Of a DNA stretch of 35,515 nt, positions 7,715 to 15,635 are shown piece by piece. Every line of letters begins with the position of its first letter. Position 1 is the first letter of the stretch. The notes beneath the pieces were generated by a model. The model saw nothing but the letters and a program-made list of their open reading frames with translations. It was not told the DNA's origin and did no database searches. The position numbers were made by a program, and so were the translations under genes. Source of the stretch: Parvibaculum sp049303435 (GTDB lineage Bacteria; Pseudomonadota; Alphaproteobacteria; Parvibaculales; Parvibaculaceae); the NCBI GenBank assembly GCA_049303435.1, contig JBAQNC010000140.1:1-35515 (forward strand). The letters run 5' to 3'.

Positions 7715-8725
7715 ATGTTCTCATATATTTTGCCGTGGACGGAATTCGCATTCTGCGTCGGGCTGATTGCCGTTGCGGGCGCGATCCTGGTCAAGCAGGG
7801 CGATAATATCGCGAAACTGACGGGACTGTCGCGCTCATGGATCGGACTTGTGCTGTTGGCGAGCGCCACGTCGCTGCCCGAACTCTTTGCGGGCGTCAGC
7901 GCCGCTTCGCTGGCGGATGCGCCCAATATAGCGGTGGGCACCGTGCTCGGCAGTTGCATCTTCAATCTTGTGATGCTGGTGCTGATGGACGAGTTGAGCC
8001 GCGATGAGCCCATGTATCGTCGGATCGACCAGGGTCATATCCTGACGGCGGGATTCGGCGTCATCATGATCGGCGCGGTCGGAGCATTCGTTTTGCTGGG
8101 GCCGCAGAGCACGAGCTTTCAGTTCCTGCATATCAGCCTCTACACGCCCTTTATCATCGTCATCTATCTGATCGCCATGCGCGCCGCCTTTCACTATGAA
8201 CGTCGCACGCGGGCGCAGCAGGATGAGGAGCAGTCGCCGTTGGACATGAGCTTGCGTGAAGCCGTGCTACGTTACCTCGGCGCGGCGGGCGTGGTGGCAC
8301 TGGCGGGAAGCTGGCTGCCTTTCATCGGACAGAACCTTGCCGACCTTATGGGATGGCAGGAAAGTTTTGTCGGCACGCTGTTGATCGGCGGCGCGACCTC
8401 TGCGCCGGAGTTTGTGGTGACGATCAGCGCCTTCCGCCTCGGCGCGGTCGATATGGCGATCGGCAATGTGCTGGGGAGCAATCTCTTCGACATTCTCATT
8501 CTGGCGATCGACGACATTTTCTATACCAAGGGTGCGCTGCTTTCGTCGGTCGCGCCGGCCCATGCCGTCACCGCTTTCGGCGCCATGATAATGTCGGGCA
8601 TTTTCATCGTCGCACTGCTTTACAGGCCCGAGACGCGACTGCGCGGCACCATCGGCTGGGTCAGCCTGTCGCTGTTGGTCGTTTATGTCTTCAGCTCTTA
8701 CGCCATCTATATGCATGGCAATTGA
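7715..8725 (+). CDS. Sodium/calcium exchanger family (CaCA) membrane protein
   Basis: This 336-residue integral membrane protein has the internal inverted repeat of the Ca2+:cation antiporter superfamily. The alpha-1 repeat holds ATSLPEL (51-57) followed by GSCIFN (79-84). The alpha-2 repeat (about 225-255) holds GATSAPEF followed by GSNLFD. The acidic residues of the two PE motifs form the cation site in the family. A hydrophilic loop (about residues 150-185, rich in R, E and Q) separates the halves. The family exchanges Ca2+ for Na+ or H+; the actual ions cannot be read here. It starts 78 bases after the TetR gene and stands alone. Confidence 0.87.
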   Translation: MFSYILPWTEFAFCVGLIAVAGAILVKQGDNIAKLTGLSRSWIGLVLLASATSLPELFAGVSAASLADAPNIAVGTVLGSCIFNLVMLVLMDELSRDEPMYRRIDQGHILTAGFGVIMIGAVGAFVLLGPQSTSFQFLHISLYTPFIIVIYLIAMRAAFHYERRTRAQQDEEQSPLDMSLREAVLRYLGAAGVVALAGSWLPFIGQNLADLMGWQESFVGTLLIGGATSAPEFVVTISAFRLGAVDMAIGNVLGSNLFDILILAIDDIFYTKGALLSSVAPAHAVTAFGAMIMSGIFIVALLYRPETRLRGTIGWVSLSLLVVYVFSSYAIYMHGN

Positions 8726-8785
8726 GCGCGATGAATTTATGCTACAAACAATCAACCGAAACTGAACAATACCGGGAGCCCACCT

Positions 8786-9883
8786 ATGGCCGAACTCTTT
8801 GACAAGCTGACATTCACGCGCGGTCCGGCGATGAAGAACCGCTTCATGCTGGCGCCGCTGACCAACCTGCAGAGCCATGTGGACGGCACCATGTCGGATG
8901 ACGAATTCAACTGGCTGACCTATCGCGCGACAGGGGGCTTCGGGCTCGTCATGACCTGCGCCGCGCATGTGCAGGCGGTGGGGCAGGGATTTCCCGGTCA
9001 GATGGGTATTTTCTCCGACGATCATCTGCCGGGACTGACGAAGCTGGCGGCGAAGATCAACGCGGAAGGCGCGACCTCTTCGGTGCAACTGCATCATGCC
9101 GGGATTCGCAGCCCCAAGGATCTGATCGGCGAGCAGCCGCGCGGGCCTTCGGATGATGCTGAAACCGGCGCGCGCGCCTTGACGCTCGACGAAGTGGAAG
9201 GACTTGTCGAGGATTTCGTCGCTGCGGCAGTGCGCGCCGAAAAGGCAGGTTTCGACGGCGCCGAAATTCATGGCGCGCATGGCTATATCCTTTGCGCTTT
9301 CCTGAGCCCGGAACTCAACAGCCGCGAGGACCGCTATGGCGGCTCGCTGGAAAACCGGATGCGCATCATCAGGGAAATCATGGCGGGTATCCGCGTACGT
9401 ACGGGAACGAATTTCCAGCTTGGCTTGCGCCTGTCGCCGGAACGCTTCGGGCTGAAGATGGGTGAACAGATCGAAGTCGCTGCCGCGATGCTCGCCTCAG
9501 GCGATCTCGATTATCTCGACATGTCGCTCTGGGACACTTTCAAGGCGCCGGTCGAAGAGGAATATGCGCACAAGCCGCTGATCGACTGGTTCACCGAGTT
9601 GCCACGCGGGAAAACACGCCTCGGCGTCGCGGGCAAGCTGATGAGCGGCGAGGATTGCCGCCGAGCGCTCGGGCGCGGCGCTGACTTTGTGTTGCTGGGC
9701 CGCGCTGCGATCCTGCATCACGACTTCCCCAAAAAGGTGGAGGCCGATCCCGATTTCAGGTCGATCTCGCTGCCCGTGACGCGGGCGCATCTGCGCAACG
9801 AACGCCTTGGGCCTGCCTTCATCAAATATATGAGCACCTGGAAGGGCTTCGTCGTGGAAGAGGAAACGGAAGCGGCGAAATAG
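8786..9883 (+). CDS. NADH:flavin oxidoreductase / Old Yellow Enzyme family
   Basis: This 365-residue TIM-barrel FMN enzyme starts at an ATG preceded by GGGAG. Family landmarks are the N-terminal KNRFMLAPLTN, QLHHAG (substrate and FMN contacts), GFDGAEIHGAHGYIL and the signature FLSPELNSREDRYGGSLENR. Near the end of the barrel are a glycine/valine strand (LGVAGKLMSG) and a phosphate-binding segment (GADFVLLGRAAI). It lacks the C-terminal Fe-S and FAD modules of 2,4-dienoyl-CoA reductase, so it is a single-domain ene-reductase-like protein. Such enzymes reduce activated C=C bonds. The next gene converges on it with nine bases between the two stops. Confidence 0.9.
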   Translation: MAELFDKLTFTRGPAMKNRFMLAPLTNLQSHVDGTMSDDEFNWLTYRATGGFGLVMTCAAHVQAVGQGFPGQMGIFSDDHLPGLTKLAAKINAEGATSSVQLHHAGIRSPKDLIGEQPRGPSDDAETGARALTLDEVEGLVEDFVAAAVRAEKAGFDGAEIHGAHGYILCAFLSPELNSREDRYGGSLENRMRIIREIMAGIRVRTGTNFQLGLRLSPERFGLKMGEQIEVAAAMLASGDLDYLDMSLWDTFKAPVEEEYAHKPLIDWFTELPRGKTRLGVAGKLMSGEDCRRALGRGADFVLLGRAAILHHDFPKKVEADPDFRSISLPVTRAHLRNERLGPAFIKYMSTWKGFVVEEETEAAK

Positions 9884-9892
9884 GGTCCAGGT

Positions 9893-10763
9893 TCAGGTCC
9901 CTGTTTCCATCGGAAGCTCCGGGTCGCGGCACCATTCGGACATTGAGCCGTCATAGACGGCAATGTCCGTCGCCCCAAGACGTGTGAGAGCAAGCGCATC
10001 CATCGTGGCGGAAATGCCGCCACCGCAATAGCAGATGATGCGCCGACGCTTGAGCGCATCGACGGCCTCGAACAGAGGGCGCAATTCGTCCGCGCTCCTG
10101 AATGTGCCTTCCTTGTTCAGAAGGGCGGCATAGGGGACATTCTTGCTGCCCGTGATATGGCCTTTGCGGCCATAGCTCATCGCACCTTCACCGCTGAAGA
10201 CATCCGGCGACAGCGCATTGATGGTGCAGACAGCCTCGTCGCCGATGGCGTCGAGAACGGCCTGCTTGTCGGCCCAGGCAGCAGGATTGGCGGTAAGCGA
10301 AAGCACGGCGGGGGCATATGACTGTCGTCCTGTGGCGACGGCGCGGCCTTCGGCCTTCCATTTGCCGAAGCCGCCGTCGAGCGCCGCCACATCGTCAAAT
10401 CCCATCGAACGAAGCATCCACCAGGCCCGCGTCGCCCACATGGGAGTCGTGGTGGCATAGACGACGACGCGATTGCCCCCCCGAGATGCCCGCCGCGCCA
10501 AGTCCTTTGGCGAGATGATCGGCGGATGGCATGGTGAAGGCGAGCTTCGATGTCGTGTCGGAGAGGTCATTGATGAGGTCGATGAAAGCCGCGCCCGGCA
10601 CATGGCTTGCTTCATAATCGGAAAGCCCGCTCTCGATCGTATAGGGACCAGCCTTCGACGGACGAAGATGAACGGTGGCGTCATAAATTCGCAATGCAGG
10701 ATCTTCAAGATTTTCTGCAAGCCACTCCGTCGAGACAAGTCCCGTGCCATCCCATTTGTTCAT
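9893..10763 (-). pseudogene. Two-domain sulfurtransferase (rhodanese family), frameshifted
   Basis: Two overlapping minus-strand frames together encode one tandem rhodanese protein of about 289 residues. The N-terminal part (ATG at 10763, GAGGGA RBS) runs through a typical inactive rhodanese domain: GLVSTEWLAENL, IYDATVHL, HVPGAAFIDL. It leaves frame at a run of seven G on the coding strand (seven C at 10476-10482). Removing one G joins it to the second frame (VVVYATTTPMWATRAWWML...), which carries the catalytic domain with active-site loop CGGGIS near its end. Family members transfer sulfur from thiosulfate or 3-mercaptopyruvate. Both halves are otherwise intact, so this is either a recent one-base insertion, a sequencing error, or a slippage-prone tract. 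Confidence 0.82.
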
Positions 10764-10915
10764 GCTGTTTCCCTCGATTGTCTGGCCGGATGGTTCAAAA
10801 TTTCGCCGTATTGATCGTGCAATTTTCTGACAACAAGTATGGCAGAGGAAGTCCCGCGACAAAACCTGTATCGGGGTGTTGTCTTGTGTGCGTTGCACAA
10901 AGTGCTTTATGCGTA

Positions 10916-10928
10916 TCAATCAGATTGA
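10916..10928. repeat. Short perfect inverted repeat in the 267-base intergenic region
   Basis: TCAATC-A-GATTGA is a perfect 6-1-6 palindrome lying between the divergent sulfurtransferase and Rap1a-like genes. A second small dyad, GTCAC-N6-GTGAC, lies shortly downstream. They could be operators for either gene, but nothing ties them to a known regulator. The rest of 10764-11030 shows no reading frame with a ribosome-binding site and no clear RNA gene. Confidence 0.25.
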
Positions 10929-11030
10929 GTGCTTGTGTCACAGCAAGGTGACGCATTTTGGATAGGGATTGGCGTATTTATATGGTTCACTTAATTTCAG
11001 GATAGCTGCTTAAAAGAAGAGGAAGCTGAG

Positions 11031-11462
11031 ATGAAAAAGCTCACCCGTTTGTCTTTGTTGTGCGCTGTGCCGATGTTGGCGGCGGCAATGGCAATGCCCG
11101 CCATGGCTTCTCCCGGTCCGGATATCAAGACAGGCGCCGACCTTGTGAAGGCCTGCCAACTTTCCGTTGCTGGCGACAAGAGTCAGTCAGGCCGCATTTC
11201 CGCAACGGCGTGCAATCAATATCTCGCAGGCGTCGTAGTGGCCGTCGCCAATTCGGCGGAAGCGGGCAAGCCGCTCATGCTCTACCGACTGGGAGCGGAG
11301 CACAACGAGTCCGTCTGCTTCAGGCTGCCGGATGTTCTGAAATATGAGGAATTCGCCGGGCTGGTCGTCGACTATGCAAAAGCCCACCCGGAACTGGAAA
11401 CGCGCCCTGCGGTGGAACTCGCCGGGCGCTCTCTTTCAAATAAATATCCTTGCCCGGAATAA
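11031..11462 (+). CDS. Secreted Rap1a/Tai-like small protein
   Basis: This 143-residue protein has a clear Sec signal peptide: MKKLTRL, then a hydrophobic core rich in A and M, with likely cleavage after AMAS near residue 27. The start is preceded by AGAGGAAG. The mature part matches the pattern of the Rap1a/Tai family: G.DLV.AC, a second Cys in TACNQYLAGVV, SVCFRLPDVL, Y...HPE...PA..L, and a terminal YPCPE. Four cysteines suggest two disulfides in the periplasm. The founding members are immunity proteins to type VI amidase effectors, but no effector or T6SS gene is nearby. Most proteobacterial members are orphans of unknown role, so immunity should not be assumed. Confidence 0.72.
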   Translation: MKKLTRLSLLCAVPMLAAAMAMPAMASPGPDIKTGADLVKACQLSVAGDKSQSGRISATACNQYLAGVVVAVANSAEAGKPLMLYRLGAEHNESVCFRLPDVLKYEEFAGLVVDYAKAHPELETRPAVELAGRSLSNKYPCPE

Positions 11463-11471
11463 AATTCCGCG

Positions 11472-11507
11472 CCTGAACGAGTGGGGCTGATTTCCCGTTC
11501 GTTCAGG
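11472..11507. terminator. Hairpin between convergent genes
   Basis: The arms CCTGAACGA (11472-11480) and TCGTTCAGG (11499-11507) are perfect complements, with a further GGG/CCC pairing inside. The hairpin lies between the convergent Rap1a-like and trxC genes and overlaps the trxC stop. A modest T-rich tract follows only on the minus strand. It probably terminates one or both genes. Confidence 0.5.
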
Positions 11508-11943
11508 CCGGAAGATTCTGGTTGATCCATTGCTTCAGCATGGGCGCGGTCATTGCGCCGCTGTGGCGCGTGATTTCCTTGCCGCCGCGCATGAGGATCA
11601 GCGTCGGAATGGCCCGAATGCCGAATTTTGCGGCGATATTCTGATTGGCTTCGGTGTCGAGCTTGCCGAAGCGCAATCTGGGTTCGAACTCGCCAGCCGC
11701 CGCCTCGAAGACGGGCGCCATCGCCCGGCAAGGGCCGCACCATGACGCCCAGCAGTCGATGAGCAGTGGCAAATCTTCCGCTCCTGCATGTTTTGCGAAA
11801 TTTTCACCTGTAAGCGTCACGGGATGGCCGGTGAAAAGGGCCGACTTGCATTTGCCGCATGTCGGATGGGCATTCAGGCGGTCTTCCGGCACACGGTTTG
11901 TCGCGCCGCAGTGGGGGCACGGAATGTGGAGGGTCTTGGACAT
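11503..11943 (-). CDS. trxC: Thioredoxin 2 (TrxC type with N-terminal zinc ribbon)
   Basis: The protein has 146 residues. The N-terminal zinc-ribbon cysteines are at CPHC (9-12) and CGKC (29-32), the feature that separates TrxC from TrxA. The thioredoxin fold follows with active site WCGPC (68-72) and the cis-proline segment IRAIPTLIL. It is a cytosolic thiol-disulfide reductase, and in E. coli TrxC is induced by oxidative stress. A GAGG motif five bases before the ATG supports the start. The divergent gene is the PfkB-type kinase, and the 145 bases between them show no recognisable OxyR or other site. Confidence 0.93.
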   Translation of the reverse strand: MSKTLHIPCPHCGATNRVPEDRLNAHPTCGKCKSALFTGHPVTLTGENFAKHAGAEDLPLLIDCWASWCGPCRAMAPVFEAAAGEFEPRLRFGKLDTEANQNIAAKFGIRAIPTLILMRGGKEITRHSGAMTAPMLKQWINQNLPA

Positions 11944-12088
11944 TTGAACCTCATCGGATCAGGACAATTGTCACCAATATAGGAAGCCGGGCGGGCCTGC
12001 CCAATGCGGCAAGATGGACGCGCCAAGAGGGCCGATTCGTGGCATGATGCCCTTGAGATAGAATCCAACCCCGATTTCGATTAATTTC

Positions 12089-13045
12089 GTGAGCAAAGCT
12101 GGCAAGAATTTGAAATTCGTGACGCTGACAATGAACCCGTCGATCGATCTTTCGACCTCGGTGGATCGGCTGATGCCGTTCAACAAGTTGCGCTGCGCCG
12201 AGCCTGAACGCGAACCCGGCGGCGGCGGCATCAATGTGGCGCGCATTCTGGGCCGGTTCGATCGTGACGTGCTGGCTGTCTATGTGGCCGGCGGCGCGGA
12301 AGGGGCGTTTCTCCGACAACTCGTGGAGCGGGCGGGGATCAGGGACCTTGTGATCGCGACGGAAGAGGAAACTCGCGAAGACATAACCGTCTTCGAACGG
12401 GAAACCGGTAATCAGTTTCGCTTTGTCATGCCGGGGCCTCATCTGGCTGAACCCGTCTGGCGGGAGGCGCTTGACGCTCTCACCCGTCAGACGCCGGATG
12501 TGATGATTGCGAGCGGCAGCCTGCCCGGCGGCGTGCCCGATGATTTCTATGCCAGAGTTTGTCACGCCGCGAAGTCGATGGGCGTGCCGGTGGCGATTGA
12601 CGCTTCCGGGATCGCGCTCAAGTCTGTACTTGATGAAAGACCCTGGCTTATCAAACCGAACCTCAAGGAGTTTCGCGAGTTGGCCGGCGTAGCGCTCAAG
12701 ACCGAAGCGGAGCAGGCAAGTGCGGCGCGCGACCTCATCGAAGCTGGCAGGGCGGAGATCGTGGCGCTGACGCTCGGCGATGCAGGCGCGATGCTCGCCA
12801 CCCGCGATGGCGCTTGGGTGGCATGCCCGCCCAGAGTGAAAGTTGTAAGCACGGTGGGTGCAGGTGACAGCTTTCTCGCCGTGCTGACGATGGAATTGAT
12901 GGCAGGCCGCACGCCTGACGAAGCGCTGGTGCGCGGTGTGGCGGCAGGCTCGGCAGCTCTGTTGAAGCCCGGCACCGATCTTTGCTGGCCCGACGATGTG
13001 GACCGTCTGGTCGCCGACGTGACGGTGCGCAAACTGGAGGCATGA
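12089..13045 (+). CDS. PfkB-family sugar kinase (1-phosphofructokinase / Pfk-2 like)
   Basis: This 318-residue ribokinase-fold protein uses a GTG start with only a weak ribosome-binding site. Characteristic segments are the N-terminal TLTMNPSIDLS, the substrate loop GGGGINVARIL, the central IASGSLPGGVPDDFY, KPNLKEFREL, and the ATP/anion-hole motif TVGAGDSF with the catalytic Asp. Hexose-phosphate kinases of this family phosphorylate fructose-6-P, fructose-1-P or tagatose-6-P. There is no PTS gene nearby, so a Pfk-2 type 6-phosphofructokinase fits better than FruK (inference). It lies 100 bases upstream of the N-ATPase operon on the same strand and could share transcription with it. Confidence 0.88.
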   Translation: MSKAGKNLKFVTLTMNPSIDLSTSVDRLMPFNKLRCAEPEREPGGGGINVARILGRFDRDVLAVYVAGGAEGAFLRQLVERAGIRDLVIATEEETREDITVFERETGNQFRFVMPGPHLAEPVWREALDALTRQTPDVMIASGSLPGGVPDDFYARVCHAAKSMGVPVAIDASGIALKSVLDERPWLIKPNLKEFRELAGVALKTEAEQASAARDLIEAGRAEIVALTLGDAGAMLATRDGAWVACPPRVKVVSTVGAGDSFLAVLTMELMAGRTPDEALVRGVAAGSAALLKPGTDLCWPDDVDRLVADVTVRKLEA

Positions 13046-13082
13046 CAAGAGAGATGTCGATGGCGTGGCGCGTTTTGTCATG

Positions 13083-13111
13083 TTGCCAAGGTGGCTAATA
13101 GGGAATGAAAT
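13083..13111 (+). promoter_or_regulatory. Candidate promoter of the N-ATPase operon
   Basis: TTGCCA (13083-13088), a 17-base spacer and TGAAAT (13106-13111) form a plausible sigma-70-like promoter in the 100 bases between the kinase gene and atpD. The leader would be about 30 bases. Matches to consensus are partial. Confidence 0.35.
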
Positions 13112-13145
13112 ACAAAGTTGAAATGAGAGGGCGCATTTGTGATGA

Positions 13146-14588
13146 ATGAACATGGCGAACCCTGAGGCGAAGAAAAACACAGGCGTCGTTGTTTCCGTTC
13201 GTGGCAGCGTGGTGGATGTGCGTTTCGATGCGCATTTGCCGCCCATCTATTCCGTCCTGCGCACGGGGCCGGGCAATAACATCATCATCGAAGTGATGGC
13301 GCAGCGCGATGCGCATCATGTGCGCGGCATTGCCATGACGCCGACGCAGGGTCTGGCGCGCGGCATGATTGTCGAAGACACGGGCGGGCCGCTGAAGGTG
13401 CCGGTGGGACGCAACATCCTGTCGCGCATGTTCGATGTGTTTGGCGACACGATCGACAGCAATGCGCCGCTGGACGATGTGGAATGGCGGCCTGTGCATA
13501 GCGCTCCGCCGTCGCTGGCCCGACGTTCGACCAAGTCTGAAGTCTTCGAGACGGGTATCAAGATCATCGACGTGTTGCTGCCGCTGGAGCGCGGCGGCAA
13601 GGCAGGGCTCTTTGGCGGCGCGGGCGTCGGCAAGACAGTGCTGCTGACCGAGATGATCCACAACATGATCGGGCATCATGGCGGCGTCAGCATTTTCTGC
13701 GGCATTGGCGAACGCTGCCGCGAGGGCGAAGAGCTTTACAATGAAATGAAGGAAGCTGGCGTCCTGCCCAATATGGTCATGCTTTTCGGGCAGATGAACG
13801 AACCGCCGGGGAGCCGCTTCCGCGTCGGCCATGCTGCGCTGACCATGGCGGAATATTTCCGCGACGATGAGCATCGCGACGTGCTGCTGCTGGTGGATAA
13901 TATATTTCGCTTCATTCAGGCAGGCATGGAAGTCTCCGGCCTGATGGGGCAGATGCCCTCGCGCCTCGGCTATCAGCCTACAATGGGAACGGAACTTTCG
14001 GGGCTGGAAGAACGGATTGCCAATACCGATACGGGCGCGATCACATCCATTCAGGCGGTCTATGTGCCCGCCGACGATTTTACCGACCCGGCGGCGGTTC
14101 ACACATTTTCGCATCTTTCCGCCTCGATCGTGCTGTCGCGCAAGCGCGCGAGCGAAGGCCTGTTTCCGGCGGTCGATCCGCTGCAATCCAATTCCAAGAT
14201 GGCGACGCCGGGTATCATCGGCGAGCGGCACTATGCACTGGCGCAGGAGATACGCCGGACGCTGGCGCAATATGCCGAACTCAAGGACATCATTGCCATG
14301 CTCGGATTGGAACAGCTTTCGCAAGGCGACCGCAATATCGTGCTGCGCGCGCGACGGCTGGAACGCTTCTTCACACAGCCGTTCTTTACGACCGAGCAAT
14401 TCACCGGCATGGCGGGCAAGCTCGTCAGTCTGGAGGATGCGCTTGATGGCTGTGAGCGCATTCTGAATGATGAATTCAAGGATTATCCTGAAAGTGCGCT
14501 TTACATGGTCGGTAGCGTGGATGAGGCCAAGGCAAAGCTGAAGCCTCAACAGGAGGTGGAGCATGCCCTCGACGCGCATGGCGCTTAA
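13146..14588 (+). CDS. atpD: N-ATPase beta subunit (AtpD)
   Basis: This 480-residue catalytic beta subunit belongs to an F-type rotary ATPase. It has Walker A GGAGVGKT (157-164), GERCREGEELYNEM with the catalytic acidic residue, LLLVDNIFRF (Walker B), and the alpha/beta signature DPAAVHTFSHLSASIVLSR. It is the first gene of an operon in the order beta, epsilon, AtpQ, AtpR, a, c, b, alpha, gamma. That is the defining order of the laterally spread N-ATPases, not of the standard atpIBEFHAGDC cluster. The ATG at 13152 is an alternative start two codons in. Its 3' end overlaps atpC by 26 bases. Confidence 0.95.
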   Translation: MNMANPEAKKNTGVVVSVRGSVVDVRFDAHLPPIYSVLRTGPGNNIIIEVMAQRDAHHVRGIAMTPTQGLARGMIVEDTGGPLKVPVGRNILSRMFDVFGDTIDSNAPLDDVEWRPVHSAPPSLARRSTKSEVFETGIKIIDVLLPLERGGKAGLFGGAGVGKTVLLTEMIHNMIGHHGGVSIFCGIGERCREGEELYNEMKEAGVLPNMVMLFGQMNEPPGSRFRVGHAALTMAEYFRDDEHRDVLLLVDNIFRFIQAGMEVSGLMGQMPSRLGYQPTMGTELSGLEERIANTDTGAITSIQAVYVPADDFTDPAAVHTFSHLSASIVLSRKRASEGLFPAVDPLQSNSKMATPGIIGERHYALAQEIRRTLAQYAELKDIIAMLGLEQLSQGDRNIVLRARRLERFFTQPFFTTEQFTGMAGKLVSLEDALDGCERILNDEFKDYPESALYMVGSVDEAKAKLKPQQEVEHALDAHGA

Positions 14589-14970
14589 GGTGCTTTTGCC
14601 TTTTCAGGTTTTTGTCGAAAAGACGGATGTAACCCGTATTGTCGCCGAGACGCCGCGAGGGGCCTATGGCCTCTTGCCCAACAGGCTTGACTGTGTGGCG
14701 GCGCTGACGCCGGGCATATTTACCTATGAAACGGAGGCTGACGGCGAGGTTTTTCTGGCAGTCGATGAGGGCGTGCTGGTGAAGACAGGGCCGAATGTTC
14801 TGGTCTCGGTGCGCCGCGCGCTCGAAGGCGCAAATCTCGCGCAATTGCGCGCTGAAGTCGAACGGGAGTTTCTTGTGCTGGACGAGCACGAAAAAAGCGT
14901 CCGGCTTGTTTCCGCCAAAATGGAGGATGATCTGATCAGGCGGCTTGCGGGGTTGCGCCATGACCGATGA
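14563..14970 (+). CDS. atpC: N-ATPase epsilon subunit (AtpC)
   Basis: The protein has 135 residues. It starts at an ATG preceded by AGGAGG inside the end of atpD. The N-terminal beta-sandwich carries the family pattern (LKVLLPFQVF, ETPRGAYGLLPNRLDCVAAL, a GVLVKTGPNVLVSVRRAL strand-turn). A C-terminal helical segment follows. In rotary ATPases epsilon forms part of the central stalk. The stop overlaps the start of atpQ by 11 bases. Confidence 0.9.
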   Translation: MPSTRMALKVLLPFQVFVEKTDVTRIVAETPRGAYGLLPNRLDCVAALTPGIFTYETEADGEVFLAVDEGVLVKTGPNVLVSVRRALEGANLAQLRAEVEREFLVLDEHEKSVRLVSAKMEDDLIRRLAGLRHDR

Positions 14971-15298
14971 AGATCCGCACGATCCGACAAGGCCGAGGCC
15001 CACGCTGAGCGAGCAGGTGGGGGCCAAGGCGACACGAAAGATCAAGGCGCGACGTCATGCAGGGCAGAGCGTCTGGTTTGGGCTGGGCATGATGGGGCTG
15101 GTAGGCTGGACGGTCATGATACCGACGCTGATAGGCGCGGCGCTGGGCAGATGGATCGACAAGCACTATCCCGGTGTCCATCATTGGACGCTGGCGTTGC
15201 TGGTCGCAGGGCTCGTTATAGGCTGTGTCAGCGCGTGGTACTGGATCGCAAAGGAGGATCAGGCCATAGGCCGGGAACAGGAAGATGATGATGAATGA
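14960..15298 (+). CDS. atpQ: N-ATPase AtpQ (AtpI/AtpZ-like membrane protein)
   Basis: This 112-residue protein has a charged N-terminus (rich in D, R and K) and two membrane helices (about residues 35-60 and 72-95), joined by a GRWIDKHYPG loop. It ends in an acidic tail (GREQEDDDE). The helix-loop-helix resembles AtpI/AtpZ, proposed to help assembly of the c-ring or Mg2+ supply. The start at 14960 overlaps atpC by 11 bases, and an in-frame TTG at 14945 is less likely. The position after epsilon is diagnostic for N-ATPase operons. Confidence 0.87.
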   Translation: MTDEDPHDPTRPRPTLSEQVGAKATRKIKARRHAGQSVWFGLGMMGLVGWTVMIPTLIGAALGRWIDKHYPGVHHWTLALLVAGLVIGCVSAWYWIAKEDQAIGREQEDDDE

Positions 15299-15635
15299 TC
15301 CCATGAGCCTCAATCTTGCGGGTCTTGATGTTGTGGGTCTGACATTGGCGCTGCTGGTCGGACTTGCATTGGGCTGCCTCTTTTTTGGCGGACTGTGGAT
15401 GACCGTCAACAAGGGCATGAAATCGGCGCGGCCCGCGCTATGGTTTTTCGGCAGTCTCATCCTGCGCACGGGTGTGAAGATCGGCGGCTTCCTTCTTGTT
15501 TGCCGCGACGACTGGGCACGCTGGATTCTTTGTCTTCTGGGCTTCACGATTGCACGCTTTGTCGTCAAGGGATGGACAGAGCGGCAGGATGTTGCCGCGG
15601 CGGCCGACGAGCGGGAGTTGCCTCATGCACCTTAG
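15285..15635 (+). CDS. atpR: N-ATPase AtpR membrane protein
   Basis: This 116-residue protein has three predicted membrane helices (about residues 15-40, 50-72 and 78-95). It starts in a run of three ATG codons after AGGAAG; the third, at 15291, has the best spacing. AtpR is a small hydrophobic protein found only in N-ATPase operons, thought to act with AtpQ in assembly or ion handling of the membrane sector. It overlaps atpQ at its 5' end by 14 bases and atpB at its 3' end by 11 bases. Confidence 0.87.
   Translation: MMMNDPMSLNLAGLDVVGLTLALLVGLALGCLFFGGLWMTVNKGMKSARPALWFFGSLILRTGVKIGGFLLVCRDDWARWILCLLGFTIARFVVKGWTERQDVAAAADERELPHAP

Noticed and set aside
10470..10490. Programmed frameshifting at the G7 tract of the sulfurtransferase
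   Set aside because: No stimulatory hairpin or known slippery heptamer context was seen, and rhodaneses are not known to use recoding. Mutation or sequencing error is simpler.
10764..11030. An FNR/FixK box (TTGAT-N4-ATCAA) suspected near TCAATCAGATTGA
   Set aside because: The half-sites are in the opposite arrangement (TCAATC-A-GATTGA) with a one-base spacer, so it does not fit FNR/FixK.
11951..13246. 431-codon minus-strand frame opposite the PfkB-type kinase
   Set aside because: It is a shadow of the kinase gene; it runs into the start of atpD and has no supporting ribosome-binding site.
13095..14579. 494-codon minus-strand frame opposite atpD
   Set aside because: The plus strand encodes an unmistakable beta subunit. 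The antisense translation is low-complexity (H, R, Q rich) with no recognisable motif.
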